From positions 44,203-108,202 of the forward strand of contig NZ_JBMOXA010000016.1 of the NCBI RefSeq assembly GCF_049316285.1: a stretch of 64,000 bases of DNA, written 5' to 3'. Below the pieces are notes generated by a model. That model did no database searches. It was not told the origin of the DNA and saw nothing but the letters and a program-made list of their open reading frames with translations. Source of the DNA: Rhodoferax_B sp049316285 (GTDB lineage Bacteria > Pseudomonadota > Gammaproteobacteria > Burkholderiales > Burkholderiaceae_C). Position numbers and translations under genes: made by a program. Shown here piece by piece: positions 53,199 to 61,879 of this stretch; the stretch's first letter is position 1; every line of letters begins with the position of its first letter.

Positions 53199-53766
53199 CC
53201 AGTCTATCCCCGCACTGACACTTTCCAAGCATGGCTGAACATCCAGCCTCCCGCAGATTCAAGGCTGCAGAGGAAACACTACTTTGAGCTCTTCCAATAG
53301 CGTGGGCAATCATGAATTTCCTCTTAACCGGCGCCTGCCGTTGGGCGATCGGCACTGAACCACAGCGCCGTGGATGCAAAGAAGCAAACGCCAACACCTG
53401 CGATAGACCTTGGTTTTTGAGCGTTGTGGAGGAGTGAGCCCCCGCGCGAGCCTGAGTTTGAAGAGCCTGGCACCACAGGCCACACTTGCCTGGCGGCAGT
53501 ATATGGACGGAGCGGCCGTTTGCGAGATAACGTGTTTGGAAGCTGGATAACTTCTGGTTATCGGTGAACCTTGGCAGGCGTATTCGAAAAACACCTCTAA
53601 GGATGTCGCCCCAGAAGGGCCTCATTCGCGTGCTTGTATGGTCGAGCAGATTGGTTCAACGGCTTTTCAGCAAGTTGCGGACTGCGTTCGGTGAAAGAGC
53701 GTGAGCTTCAGCTTTTCCGCTGGCTGGATCCGTATCCGGCGTCACTGGTTCTGGCCAGATTCTGCC
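53199..53766. other. 568-base gap without a recognisable gene
   Basis: Frames on both strands lack known domains, ribosome sites and normal codon usage. The region separates the orphan ABC ATPase from the end of arsH. It is where permease genes of a siderophore operon would be expected, but no fragment of one can be read. No clear insertion-sequence ends were found. Confidence 0.5.
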
Positions 53767-54504
53767 TCATATCGACCGCTGGTTCACCCGTTTCGACAAT
53801 TCTGCCGCCGACTCCTTGCGTTCGCTGTAGCGGTCCACCAGGTAAGGTGCAAGATCGCGCGTGAGCAAGGTGAACTTCAGCAACTCTTCCATCACGTCGA
53901 CCACCCGGTCGTAGTAGGACGATGGTTTCATCCGGCCGTCTTCCTCGAACTCGGCAAAGGCCTTGGCCACCGAGCTCTGGTTCGGAATGGTCAACATACG
54001 CATCCAGCGGCCGAGAACGCGCATCTGGTTCACCGCATTGAAAGACTGCGAGCCGCCGCTGACCTCCATCACCGACAACGTCTTGCCTTGTGTGGGGCGT
54101 ACCGCCCCAACGGACAACGGAATCCAGTCAATCTGGCTTTTCATGATGCCGGTCATCGCACCATGGCGTTCGGGCGAGGTCCAGACCATGCCCTCGGACC
54201 AGGTCGCCAGCTCACGCAGTTCCTGCACCTTGGGGTGATTGTCGGGCGCGGTGTCGGGCTGCGGCAGACCGTGCGGGTCGTAGATACGCACCTCGGCGCC
54301 CATTGCCTCCAGCAGGCGCGCCGCCTCCAGAGTCAGCAACTTGCTGTACGAGCGTTCCCGTAGCGAGCCATACAGCATCAGGATGCGGGGTGCATGGGTA
54401 GACGCTTCGCGAGGCGTCAGCGCGCCGGGCGACGGGACGCGGAACGAGGCCGCATCCAGATTGTTGGAGGGCCGGTGCACGTCAGACCCGTTTTCCCTTG
54501 GCAT
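53767..54504 (-). CDS. arsH: ArsH, NADPH-dependent FMN oxidoreductase of arsenic resistance
   Basis: Flavoprotein of 245 residues. The ATG at 54504 has AAGGTGG upstream and overlaps the end of arsC by 23 bases; the open frame extends further but through arsC. Family segments are RILMLYGSLRERSYSKLL (FMN phosphate loop, about 40-57), SPERHGAMTGIMKSQIDWIP and LSVMEVSGGSQSFNAVNQMR. ArsH oxidises trivalent organoarsenicals in several bacteria and gives resistance to them. Last gene of the arsR-acr3-arsC-arsH operon. Confidence 0.93.
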   Translation of the reverse strand: MPRENGSDVHRPSNNLDAASFRVPSPGALTPREASTHAPRILMLYGSLRERSYSKLLTLEAARLLEAMGAEVRIYDPHGLPQPDTAPDNHPKVQELRELATWSEGMVWTSPERHGAMTGIMKSQIDWIPLSVGAVRPTQGKTLSVMEVSGGSQSFNAVNQMRVLGRWMRMLTIPNQSSVAKAFAEFEEDGRMKPSSYYDRVVDVMEELLKFTLLTRDLAPYLVDRYSERKESAAELSKRVNQRSI

Positions 54505-54904
54505 CAATGGCCACCTTTCCATCTTCCTTGGTGAACGGGCCCTGCTGCGGCGAAGGCAGCAGTTCGAGCACTGCTTCCGATGGCCGACACAACCGGGTTC
54601 CCAAAGGGGTGACAACGATGGGGCGGTTGATGAGGATGGGGTGTTGCAGCATGAGGTCCACCAGGGCTGCATCACTCCATTTGGCATCCTGCAGCCCGAG
54701 TTCGTCGTAAGGCGTGCCTTTCTGCCTCAACAGTTCACGCGGGCCAATGCCCATCAATGTCAGCAACTCCAGCAGGCGTTCCCTGGACGGTGGCGTCTTG
54801 AGGTATTCGATGACCTCAGGTTCCACGCCGCTGTTGCGGATCAGGGCCAGTGTGTTGCGTGAAGTCCCGCACGCGGGGTTGTGGTAAATCGTGATGTTGT
54901 CCAT
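54482..54904 (-). CDS. arsC: Arsenate reductase, glutaredoxin-coupled type
   Basis: Enzyme of 140 residues that reduces arsenate to arsenite using glutathione and glutaredoxin. The catalytic Cys12 sits in NPACGTSRNTL, followed by the family pattern PEVIEYLKTPPSRERLLELL and the arginine in NRPIVVTPLGTRLCRPSEAV. Length and motifs match the E. coli plasmid R773 type. It starts 22 bases after acr3 and overlaps arsH, so these genes are co-expressed. Confidence 0.95.
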   Translation of the reverse strand: MDNITIYHNPACGTSRNTLALIRNSGVEPEVIEYLKTPPSRERLLELLTLMGIGPRELLRQKGTPYDELGLQDAKWSDAALVDLMLQHPILINRPIVVTPLGTRLCRPSEAVLELLPSPQQGPFTKEDGKVAIDAKGKRV

Positions 54905-54926
54905 GGGGTAGGTCTTACAAAAAGAT

Positions 54927-56018
54927 TCAGCGGGCGGCGGGCCGTGCCCCGGCTTCGTACCAGGACTGGGTGCGGTTGACGACGGCCACGACCGCCAGCA
55001 TCACCGGCACTTCAATCAACACACCGACGACGGTGGCCAAGGCCGCGCCCGACTGAAAGCCGAACAGGCTGATGGCGGTGGCCACGGCCAGTTCAAAGAA
55101 ATTGCTAGCACCTATGAGCGCGGACGGGCCCGCCACGCAGTGCTGCACACCCATCTTGCGGTTGAGCCAGTAGGCCAGGCCCGAGTTCAGCACCACTTGT
55201 ATGAGTATGGGCAGCGCCAACAGGAAAATCACCAACGGCTGCGCCAGAATGGCTTGGCCCTGGAAGGCGAAGAGCAACACCAAGGTCAGCAACAGCGCAG
55301 CAATCGAATACGGGCCCAGCTTGCTTATGGCGGCCTGGAAGCGCGCCTCGCCGCCGGCCAGCAAGGCCTTGCGGATGAGCTGCGACACGACCACGGGCAG
55401 CACGATGTACAGGCCGACCGAGATAAGCAAGGTATCCCAAGGCACGGTGATGGACGACAAACCCAGCAGCAAACCCACAATTGGCGCAAAGGCCACGACC
55501 ATGATGGCGTCGTTCAACGCCACCTGCGACAAGGTGAAGTAAGCGTCGCCCTTGCACAGCTGGCTCCAGACAAACACCATCGCCGTGCAGGGTGCAGCAG
55601 CCAGCAGAATCAGGCCGGCGATGTAGCTGTCCAGTTGGTCGGCTGGCAGCAACGGTGAGAACACGTGCCGGATAAAAATCCAGCCCAGCAACGCCATGCT
55701 GAACGGCTTGACCGCCCAGTTGATGAACAGCGTGACCCCTATGCCGCGCACATGGCCCTTGACCTGGCCTAGCGCTGCGAAGTCAATCTTGAGCAGCATA
55801 GGAATCATCATCACCCAGATGAGCACCCCCACCGGGAGATTCACCTGGGCGATTTCCATGGCCGAGATAGACCGCGTAAGGCCGGGGAAGAGCTGCCCCA
55901 GGCCAATGCCGACCACAATGCACAGCGCCACCCAGATGCTGAGGTAACGCTCGAAGAAGCCGATGACGGTAGCGGCGGGGCGCACGTTTTGGCGGCTGAT
56001 GCGGGATGCTGCCGTCAT
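54927..56018 (-). CDS. acr3: Arsenite efflux permease Acr3
   Basis: Inner-membrane arsenite exporter of 363 residues with about ten helices. The ATG at 56018 overlaps the arsR stop (ATGA). The conserved Cys in the fourth helix appears in LLAAAPCTAMVFVWSQL, which is needed for arsenite transport in Acr3, and GPSALIGASNFFELAVA near the C-terminus is also diagnostic. It is unrelated to ArsB. Part of the ars operon. Confidence 0.94.
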   Translation of the reverse strand: MTAASRISRQNVRPAATVIGFFERYLSIWVALCIVVGIGLGQLFPGLTRSISAMEIAQVNLPVGVLIWVMMIPMLLKIDFAALGQVKGHVRGIGVTLFINWAVKPFSMALLGWIFIRHVFSPLLPADQLDSYIAGLILLAAAPCTAMVFVWSQLCKGDAYFTLSQVALNDAIMVVAFAPIVGLLLGLSSITVPWDTLLISVGLYIVLPVVVSQLIRKALLAGGEARFQAAISKLGPYSIAALLLTLVLLFAFQGQAILAQPLVIFLLALPILIQVVLNSGLAYWLNRKMGVQHCVAGPSALIGASNFFELAVATAISLFGFQSGAALATVVGVLIEVPVMLAVVAVVNRTQSWYEAGARPAAR

Positions 56019-56377
56019 GGGCAAGTCCGAGCTTTATTCTTCGGGGAGCTTTTGCACTCGAACGCCGCCATCGCAGGAGTGACTGCGCACGTTTCGCCCT
56101 GGCAGCAGTTCTCTGTGAGGTAAGCCAGCACCCCGGTCATCTGCTCAAAGGCCGCGCGGTAAATGAGGTTGCGACTGGCCCGCTCCTGGGTGACCAAACC
56201 CGCGTGCACCAACTCCTTCAGGTGGAACGACAAGGTATTGGCCGGAATGCCCAGGCCTTCGGCCATGGCGCCGGGCGTTAATCCGGCTTCACCGGTGACC
56301 ACCAGGGCCCGAAACACCTGCAGCCTAACGGGCTGGGCGAGCGCGGCAAGCGCTTTGATGACGGTTGATTCTTCCAT
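56015..56377 (-). CDS. arsR: ArsR-family arsenite-responsive repressor
   Basis: Repressor of 120 residues with a winged helix-turn-helix (GLGIPANTLSFHLKELVHAGLV, about 41-62). Cys91, Cys92 and Cys97 in ENCCQGETC form a C-terminal arsenite site of the CC-x4-C type. This resembles the Acidithiobacillus ferrooxidans ArsR (Cys95, Cys96, Cys102) rather than the R773 CVC site in the DNA-binding helix. No ribosome site precedes the ATG at 56377, and the operator overlaps it, suggesting a leaderless transcript. It represses its own operon until arsenite or antimonite binds. Confidence 0.94.
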   Translation of the reverse strand: MEESTVIKALAALAQPVRLQVFRALVVTGEAGLTPGAMAEGLGIPANTLSFHLKELVHAGLVTQERASRNLIYRAAFEQMTGVLAYLTENCCQGETCAVTPAMAAFECKSSPKNKARTCP

Positions 56378-56399
56378 AATTCAATAATACTTGAATTAT
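56376..56399 (-). promoter_or_regulatory. ArsR operator overlapping the arsR start codon
   Basis: Perfect 9-bp inverted repeat ATAATTCAA (56376-56384) and TTGAATTAT (56391-56399) with spacer TAATAC, in the AT-rich gap upstream of arsR. Read on the - strand, TATTAT within it can act as a -10 element ending a few bases before the ATG. The ArsR dimer would thus cover the promoter. Confidence 0.78.
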
Positions 56400-56486
56400 G
56401 GATTGAATTTGTGAAGCGTCGATGGCGCGCAATGTGACGCTTGGGTTCAGGTGTCCAAAGCAAGCGGCTTGGAGGCCTTGCTGAGC

Positions 56487-56867
56487 TTACTTGTCCTTGC
56501 CATGTCCTTTTCCGTGGCCTTTGTTCTTTTCACCTTTGTGTCCATCGTCGTGCTGGCTGTAACGCTGCTGGTACCAATCCTCTTGGACAAAATAGACTGG
56601 TACACCGCAGGCGTTGTACTTGCGGCAATGCTTGTCCCAATGTTTTTGGTGACCCGGCGGGATGCGCATGTAGACCGACTGCGGGCGCACAGTGCCGCGC
56701 TGCACCCAAATCGGCTCCGCCAGCACCACGGGTGGCGGCGCGGTGTTGCCCAGGTCTATACGTCCATAGAAGCCCGGCTGACCGATTTGTACGGCGACGT
56801 TCACGTCCGCTGCCTGCGCAGTTGAGGCCAGCAACAAGATGCCTAACACGGGGAGTATTTTTTTCAT
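56487..56867 (-). CDS. Small secreted protein, unknown function
   Basis: Protein of 126 residues with a signal peptide (MKKILPVLGILLLASTAQAA, cleavage near 20). The mature part has a short strand-rich region (VAVQIGQPGFYGRIDLG), then AEPIWVQRG, VYMRIPPGHQKHWDKHC, YNACGVPVYFVQEDWY, and a Lys/Gly/His-rich tail. Two cysteines (in KHCRKYNAC) may form a disulfide. I recall this pattern from conserved proteins of unknown function in Burkholderiales. A GAGG ribosome site precedes the ATG. Not part of the ars operon, though it follows the same strand. Confidence 0.72.
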   Translation of the reverse strand: MKKILPVLGILLLASTAQAADVNVAVQIGQPGFYGRIDLGNTAPPPVVLAEPIWVQRGTVRPQSVYMRIPPGHQKHWDKHCRKYNACGVPVYFVQEDWYQQRYSQHDDGHKGEKNKGHGKGHGKDK

Positions 56868-57241
56868 GGAAGACCTCGCTTGTTAGAAAGGGAGAGTGTC
56901 GCGTTGCATCTGAATCATAGAGACGTGAAACACTCAAGGAAAGCCCACCGAGCGATTGCCAGAGCCGCTTTGCAATGGCGGCCCGGTTGAGATTTGATTC
57001 ACGTTTTTCTCCCCCGGGAAGCAACCATGGCCCTGAGAAAAGTCACGGCGAAGGGGCAGCATGGCATCTATCCATGCTGGAGTTCGCATTGTGTGGGTGC
57101 TTGGGTTTGGGTTTTCCAAGCGCCTCCAGGGCTGAGTTCATCGCTAGAAAAGGCTGGCAAAGAAAGACGGCTCTCCCGCAATGGTTGACGTGCCCGCTGA
57201 AAAAAGGCCGTGTTTTTTGCAGCCAGGCCCAGATCCGGTGT
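56868..57241. other. 374-base intergenic region
   Basis: No gene is supported. It contains the promoter region of the small secreted protein (- strand) at its left end and the downstream region of the LysR gene at its right end. A T-rich stretch with a weak hairpin (about 57196-57225) could end LysR transcription, but its stem is mostly A-T and not convincing. Confidence 0.45.
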
Positions 57242-58201
57242 TTAACGCATTGCGGACCTGGTGGCGCCAAGCGCCGCAACGCCGGCCCCTGCGAAAACGC
57301 GGGGACCACAGGTCTGGAACAATAGCTCGCGTATCCAGCGGTGCCCAGGATCGCGGTGGCTACGTTCATGCCAGGTCACGGTTTTGCTGAAGCCGGGCAC
57401 GTCTATGGGCGGCTCCAGCATCACCAGGCCGTCCACGTTTTCGGCCAGGCGTCTGGGCACCACCGCAATCAGGTCGCTGACACGCAGTATCTCGGGCAGC
57501 ACCAGAAAGCTCGTGACCGACACCGTGACGCGCCGCTCGCGGCCAATGCTGGCGAGCGCTTCATCGGTCACACCCTGGAAAGAACCGCCCGAATACGACA
57601 CCAAGGCGTGATCCAACGCGCAAAAACGGTCCAGGGAGATGCGTTCACCCACCGCGTCTGGGTGGCCCGAACGCAGTACACATACGTAGCTCTCGTCAAA
57701 CAGGCGGCGCGCGTGTAATTCCGGCGGTGTGTACTCGGGCGAGAGCAGTGCCATGTCGACGTCGCCGCGCTCCAGTTGCGCTTGCAGCCGCTGGTGGTCC
57801 ACGGGCAGCACGGCCACCCGAATGCCGGGTGCTTGGGTGCGCACTGCTGCCAGGAAGGGCACGACCACGGCACGCAAACCGTAGTCGGTCGATGCAATGG
57901 TCATGGTCATGCGGGTACTGGCGGGGTCAAAGGCCTGTGGCTGGAGCAGGCCATCGACGTCGCTCAGCAGTTGTTTGACTGGCCCGGCGAGTTGCAGCGC
58001 GCGTGCTGTTGGCACGATGCCGCGTTGGGCGCGCACAAAAAGCGGGTCGTCAAAACTCTCGCGCAGCCGGGTCAACATGCCGCTGACGGCGGGCTGGGTC
58101 AGCGCCAGGCGCTGTGCCGCACGCGTGACGTTGCGCTCGTCCAGCAAGGCGTCCAAAGCCTTGAGCAGGTTGAGATCCAGGCTCCTGATATCAGTTGGCA
58201 T
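57242..58201 (-). CDS. LysR-family transcriptional regulator
   Basis: Regulator of 319 residues starting MPTDIRSLDLNLLKALDALLDERNV; helix-turn-helix with LTQPAVSGMLTRLRESF. The effector domain (about 95-300) begins MTMTIASTDYGLRAVVVPFL. The C-terminal ~20 residues are an Ala-rich extension. It is divergent from the SRPBCC protein at 58299; the 97-base gap is AT-rich and probably holds its operator, though no perfect T-N11-A repeat was found. Likely controls the SRPBCC and Old Yellow Enzyme genes. Confidence 0.9.
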   Translation of the reverse strand: MPTDIRSLDLNLLKALDALLDERNVTRAAQRLALTQPAVSGMLTRLRESFDDPLFVRAQRGIVPTARALQLAGPVKQLLSDVDGLLQPQAFDPASTRMTMTIASTDYGLRAVVVPFLAAVRTQAPGIRVAVLPVDHQRLQAQLERGDVDMALLSPEYTPPELHARRLFDESYVCVLRSGHPDAVGERISLDRFCALDHALVSYSGGSFQGVTDEALASIGRERRVTVSVTSFLVLPEILRVSDLIAVVPRRLAENVDGLVMLEPPIDVPGFSKTVTWHERSHRDPGHRWIRELLFQTCGPRVFAGAGVAALGATRSAMR

Positions 58202-58298
58202 GATGATTTGAATAATGGAATGCGATTGGAGTTATTTCATCCTAGCACCCATCATTCAGTCACACCAATGTCTTTGAACTGATCTGAACTTCTCCTCC

Positions 58299-58811
58299 AT
58301 GAGCGATATCCACTGGCCCCAAGGCTATTTGCCGGGCACAACTGACAACTATGTCTCCAACGAGATCACCGTGGCCGGCCTGAGCACCGCCGAGGTGTGG
58401 GCTCAGCTCAACAACACCGCCGCTTGGCCCGGCTATTACAGCAACGCCTCTGACATCCGCTTCCATGATGGCACCGGCCCCGAGCTGCGCCAAGGTGCGC
58501 GATTCCGTTTCACCACCTTTGGCTTTCTGGTTGAAGGCGAGGTGACGGAACATGTGCCGCCGACTGCTGGCCAAGCCGCACGTGTGGCCTGGCATGGCTG
58601 GGTGGAGGGCGACGCCGCCACGCGGCTGGATGTGCACCACGCCTGGCTATTCGAGGATTTGCCCGGCGGCCGTGTGCGCATCCTCACGCAAGAAACACAG
58701 AATGGCCAACCGGCGCGTGACCTGGCCAAGACCAAGCCCAACCCTATGCTGAACGCCCACCAGGAATGGATTGACGGGCTGGCCGCAGCCGCGCAACAAG
58801 CGCGCGTTTGA
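58299..58811 (+). CDS. SRPBCC-family protein (START/polyketide-cyclase-like fold)
   Basis: Small protein of 170 residues with a helix-grip fold pattern: NYVSNEITVAGLSTAEVWAQLNNTAAWPGYYSNASDIRF, then FTTFGFLVEGEVTEHVPP and DVHHAWLFEDLPGGRVRILTQETQ, ending in a long C-terminal helix. Such proteins bind hydrophobic ligands or act as cyclases. It lies between a divergent LysR and an ene-reductase gene, so binding or modifying an unsaturated xenobiotic is possible. No catalytic residue can be named. Confidence 0.84.
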   Translation: MSDIHWPQGYLPGTTDNYVSNEITVAGLSTAEVWAQLNNTAAWPGYYSNASDIRFHDGTGPELRQGARFRFTTFGFLVEGEVTEHVPPTAGQAARVAWHGWVEGDAATRLDVHHAWLFEDLPGGRVRILTQETQNGQPARDLAKTKPNPMLNAHQEWIDGLAAAAQQARV

Positions 58812-58843
58812 GCCTGCCCGGTTCACCCCCACCTATTTCACCC

Positions 58844-58867
58844 GCAGGCGCTCATTTGAGCGCCTGC
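58844..58867 (+). terminator. Hairpin after the SRPBCC gene
   Basis: GCAGGCGCTC (58844-58853) and GAGCGCCTGC (58858-58867) make a perfect GC-rich 10-bp stem with loop ATTT. The following tract (GCCTATTTCGTTTT) is only moderately T-rich, so termination may be partial and allow some read-through into the next gene. Confidence 0.55.
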
Positions 58868-58901
58868 GCCTATTTCGTTTTGAGAAAAATCTGAGCAAAA
58901 A

Positions 58902-59999
58902 ATGTCTGCACTCTTCACCCCGTTTCAACTGAAAGACCTCACCTTGTCGAACCGCATCGCCGTGCCGCCGATGTGCCAATACAGTGCCGAAGACGGCATG
59001 ACCAACGCCTGGCATTGGGCGCACTACGCCAGCCTGGCGCGTGGTGGCGCAGGCCTGGTGATCGTGGAAGCCACGGCGGTGTCGCCCGAGGGGCGTATCA
59101 CCCCGGGCTGCACCGGCTTGTGGAACGACGCTCAGATGGAAGGCATGGCGCGTATTGCTGCGCGCATCAAAGAAGCGGGCTCGGTGCCCGGCATTCAGAT
59201 TGCGCACGCCGGCCGCAAGGCCAGCGCCAACCGGCCCTGGGAAGGTGACGACCACATCGCCGAAGGTGATGCACGTGGCTGGGAAACGCTGGCCCCTTCG
59301 GCCGTGGCTTACGGCAGCAACCTGCCCAAGTTACCCAAGGCCATGACGCAAGAAGACATCCACCGCGTGACCGCCGACTTTGTGGCCGCAGCACGCCGCG
59401 CGCGCGAGGCCGGCTTTGAGTGGCTGGAGCTGCACTTCGCCCATGGCTACCTGGCGCAAAGCTTTTTCTCGGCACATTCCAACCAGCGCACCGATGGCTA
59501 TGGCGGCTCGGCTGAAGGCCGCAGCCGCTTCTTGCTGGAAACGCTGGCCGCCGTGCGCGAAGTCTGGCCAGAAAACCTGCCGCTGACGGCGCGCTTTGGG
59601 GTCATCGAATACGACGGACGTGATGAACAAACCATGGCCGAGTCGATCGACCTGGTGCGCAAGTTTCGCGCGGGTGGCCTGGACATGCTCAACGTGAGTG
59701 TGGGCTTTACGGTGCCCGACACCAGTATTCCCTGGGGCAGCCCTTTCCTGGCACCGATCGCCGAGCGTGTGAAGCGCGAAGCCGGTTTGCCCGTGGCGTC
59801 GTCCTGGGGCATTGACGCACCCGACGTGGCGGCCCGTGTGGTGGCCGATGGCCAAATGGACCTGGTGATGATTGGCCGCGCACATCTGGCCAACCCGCAC
59901 TTCCCGTACCAGGCCGCCAAACAACTGCAAGTCGAAAAGCCATCTTGGGTGTTGCCAGCGCCCTATGCACATTGGCTGGAGCGTTACCGCGCGCAGTAA
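58902..59999 (+). CDS. Old Yellow Enzyme, YqjM/xenobiotic reductase type
   Basis: FMN-dependent NAD(P)H ene-reductase of 365 residues. The thermophilic-like (YqjM) subgroup is shown by Cys25 and Tyr27 in PPMCQYSAEDG. The substrate-binding pattern H-x2-H-x-Y is in LELHFAHGYL (about 180), and HAGRKAS and the C-terminal ARFGVIEYDG are typical. Such enzymes reduce activated C=C bonds and nitro groups. Follows the SRPBCC gene by 90 bases with a hairpin between. Confidence 0.93.
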   Translation: MSALFTPFQLKDLTLSNRIAVPPMCQYSAEDGMTNAWHWAHYASLARGGAGLVIVEATAVSPEGRITPGCTGLWNDAQMEGMARIAARIKEAGSVPGIQIAHAGRKASANRPWEGDDHIAEGDARGWETLAPSAVAYGSNLPKLPKAMTQEDIHRVTADFVAAARRAREAGFEWLELHFAHGYLAQSFFSAHSNQRTDGYGGSAEGRSRFLLETLAAVREVWPENLPLTARFGVIEYDGRDEQTMAESIDLVRKFRAGGLDMLNVSVGFTVPDTSIPWGSPFLAPIAERVKREAGLPVASSWGIDAPDVAARVVADGQMDLVMIGRAHLANPHFPYQAAKQLQVEKPSWVLPAPYAHWLERYRAQ

Positions 60000-60079
60000 T
60001 GGTTTTGAAGCGGGTGGGTGATCTTTACAGAACCAATTGCGCGACGCTGAGTCCTTCAGACGAACAACGCAACATCTGA

Positions 60080-61153
60080 ATGAACACCAACGTCCTCAAG
60101 CGCCAACACACTGGGCCAAAGATCACCCGCTTTCTCAAACTTTCTGCCGTGTTTTCGGCGGTGGCCATAGGCACTTTGTCTATCGCCGCCACGCAGATGC
60201 CGGCCAAGCCATTGCTGGTGCTGTCCAAGACCGACCACGTGTTGGAGATACGCGATGCGAACAGTTTTGCGCTGGCTGCGCGTGTACCGGTAGGCCCCGA
60301 TCCCCATGAGATCGAGGTGTCGCCCGATGGCCGCACGGCCTATGTCTCCAACCCCGGCTACGGCGCGTTGCACCGCATCGACGTGATTGACCTGGTGGCC
60401 GGCCAGGCCAAGCCTTCCATTGACACCGCCCCGTTGATGGGCCCACATGGCTTGTCTTTTGTGCAGGGGCAACTGTGGTTTACCGCGCAGGGCTCGAAAG
60501 CGCTGGGGCGCTACGACCCGGCCACCGGCAAAGTGGATTGGACCATGGGCACAGGACAGGACACGACCCATCTGTTGCATGTCAATACCGACGGCAAACG
60601 CATCCAGGCTACCAATGCGGGCTCGGGCACGGTGAGCCTGTTTGAGCAGCGCCTGGTGCCGCCCGCCATGCCGCCCACGGGGGTGATGCCGGCCGAGGCC
60701 AAACCGCGCCTGGACTGGGTGCAGACCGTGGTGCCAGTGGGCGCGGGCGCTGAAGGTTTTGATGTGTCGCCCGATGAGCGTGAACTGTGGACCGCCAGGC
60801 CGGACGGCACGTTGGTGGTGGTCGACATCACTTCCGGCCAGGCGATGGCGAACATCGACAGTGGCCTGCAAGGCGCACACCGCCTCAAGTTCACGCCCGA
60901 TGGGCAGCGTGTGATGGTGGTCAGCGTCAAAACCGGCGCATTGATGGTGCTGGATGCTGCCAGCCGCAAACCCATCAAGACCATGAGCACGGGGCGTGGC
61001 GCGGGCATCTATATGGATGCCAGTGGCAACCGTGCCTTCATCTCCTGCACGCCCGATGGCTTTGTGGCGGTGATCGATCTGGCAACATTGACCGAGACCG
61101 CGCGTTTGCCTGTGGCGCGCCCGGACGGCATTGCCATCGCCTCACCCCAGTGA
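60080..61153 (+). CDS. YncE-like beta-propeller protein
   Basis: Protein of 357 residues with a signal anchor (FLKLSAVFSAVAIGTLSIAA, about 18-37) and seven-bladed propeller repeats such as PHEIEVSPDGRTAYVSNPG, PHGLSFVQGQLWFTAQG, GFDVSPDERELWTARPDG and HRLKFTPDGQRVMVVS. Similar YncE/lactonase-like proteins are periplasmic. No active-site residues of a lactonase can be assigned. It ends 7 bases before the convergent GntR gene. Function unknown. Confidence 0.8.
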   Translation: MNTNVLKRQHTGPKITRFLKLSAVFSAVAIGTLSIAATQMPAKPLLVLSKTDHVLEIRDANSFALAARVPVGPDPHEIEVSPDGRTAYVSNPGYGALHRIDVIDLVAGQAKPSIDTAPLMGPHGLSFVQGQLWFTAQGSKALGRYDPATGKVDWTMGTGQDTTHLLHVNTDGKRIQATNAGSGTVSLFEQRLVPPAMPPTGVMPAEAKPRLDWVQTVVPVGAGAEGFDVSPDERELWTARPDGTLVVVDITSGQAMANIDSGLQGAHRLKFTPDGQRVMVVSVKTGALMVLDAASRKPIKTMSTGRGAGIYMDASGNRAFISCTPDGFVAVIDLATLTETARLPVARPDGIAIASPQ

Positions 61154-61160
61154 CGCCACA

Positions 61161-61811
61161 TCACATCACGTCGCAAGCCGCGATGTAGCGCCCTTCGTTT
61201 TCCAGCACGTGCTCGTGTAGTTGCGCGCAGGCCTCGTCAATGTGGCCGTGTGCAATGGCATCCACCAGCACCTGGTGGCTGTCCACCATGTTGGGAATGG
61301 GCGAGCGGTGGCGCAAGGCCGTGAGCTGATAGCGAATCAGCTCGTATCCCGCGCGCAGGTACGGGTTGGCGCAGCAGGCCAAAAACTCGTAGTGAAAATT
61401 CATGTCTATGCGCGAGAGGCGGTCTACGTCACCGGCTTTTTCGGTGATCACCATCTCGTCGACATGCATCTGCATGCGCTTCAACAACTCGGCACGGTTC
61501 ATGGTGGCGGCTTCGCGCAGCGCAGCGGTTTCAATCATGGCGCGGTAGCGGCACAACTGGCCGACCTGCTCCGGCGTGAGCTTGAACACAAAGGTGCCAC
61601 GCTGTGGGTGGATGTCCACCAAGCCTTCAATCTTCAGCCGCACCAGCGCTTCTCGAATGGGCGTTTTGCTGATGCCCATGCGCTGGGCCAGCAGCGCTTC
61701 TGACACCTGTTCCCCCAGCTTGAGCTCCCCCAGCACGATGCCCTCGCGCAACCGGTCGTAGGCCAGGTCGGTGAGGGTTTGGGGTCTTTCAACGCGTAGT
61801 TGTTCGCTCAT
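61161..61811 (-). CDS. GntR-family regulator, FadR/FCD subfamily
   Basis: Regulator of 216 residues. The winged helix (about 13-75) includes LAQRMGISKTPIREALVRLKIEGLV and the wing HPQRGTFVF. The FCD ligand domain (about 85-205) carries likely metal-binding Asp/His residues in DMNFHYEFL and DSHQVLVDAIAHGH. FCD regulators sense small organic acids. It is divergent from the TRAP transporter genes, with an inverted repeat (61864-61879) between them, and most likely represses them until the transported acid appears. Confidence 0.92.
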   Translation of the reverse strand: MSEQLRVERPQTLTDLAYDRLREGIVLGELKLGEQVSEALLAQRMGISKTPIREALVRLKIEGLVDIHPQRGTFVFKLTPEQVGQLCRYRAMIETAALREAATMNRAELLKRMQMHVDEMVITEKAGDVDRLSRIDMNFHYEFLACCANPYLRAGYELIRYQLTALRHRSPIPNMVDSHQVLVDAIAHGHIDEACAQLHEHVLENEGRYIAACDVM

Positions 61812-61863
61812 GTGATCTCCATCTTCTTGTGCGCCAAGTGTATAGGGTTTCCGCTAGCAAAAG

Positions 61864-61879
61864 ATCTGAGATATCAGAT
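61864..61879. promoter_or_regulatory. Candidate GntR/FadR-type operator
   Basis: Inverted repeat ATCTGA (61864-61869) and TCAGAT (61874-61879) with spacer GATA, in the AT-rich part of the region between the divergent GntR regulator and the TRAP genes, about 50 bases from the regulator start. Confidence 0.5.

Noticed and set aside
53600..53700. GGTTCAAC stretch considered as a tRNA T-arm
   Set aside because: No acceptor stem, anticodon arm or D-arm can be folded around it.
56451..56825. Plus-strand frame with hydrophobic start opposite the small secreted protein
   Set aside because: The - strand frame has a clean signal peptide, ribosome site and familiar conserved pattern; the + frame breaks into Arg-rich sequence.
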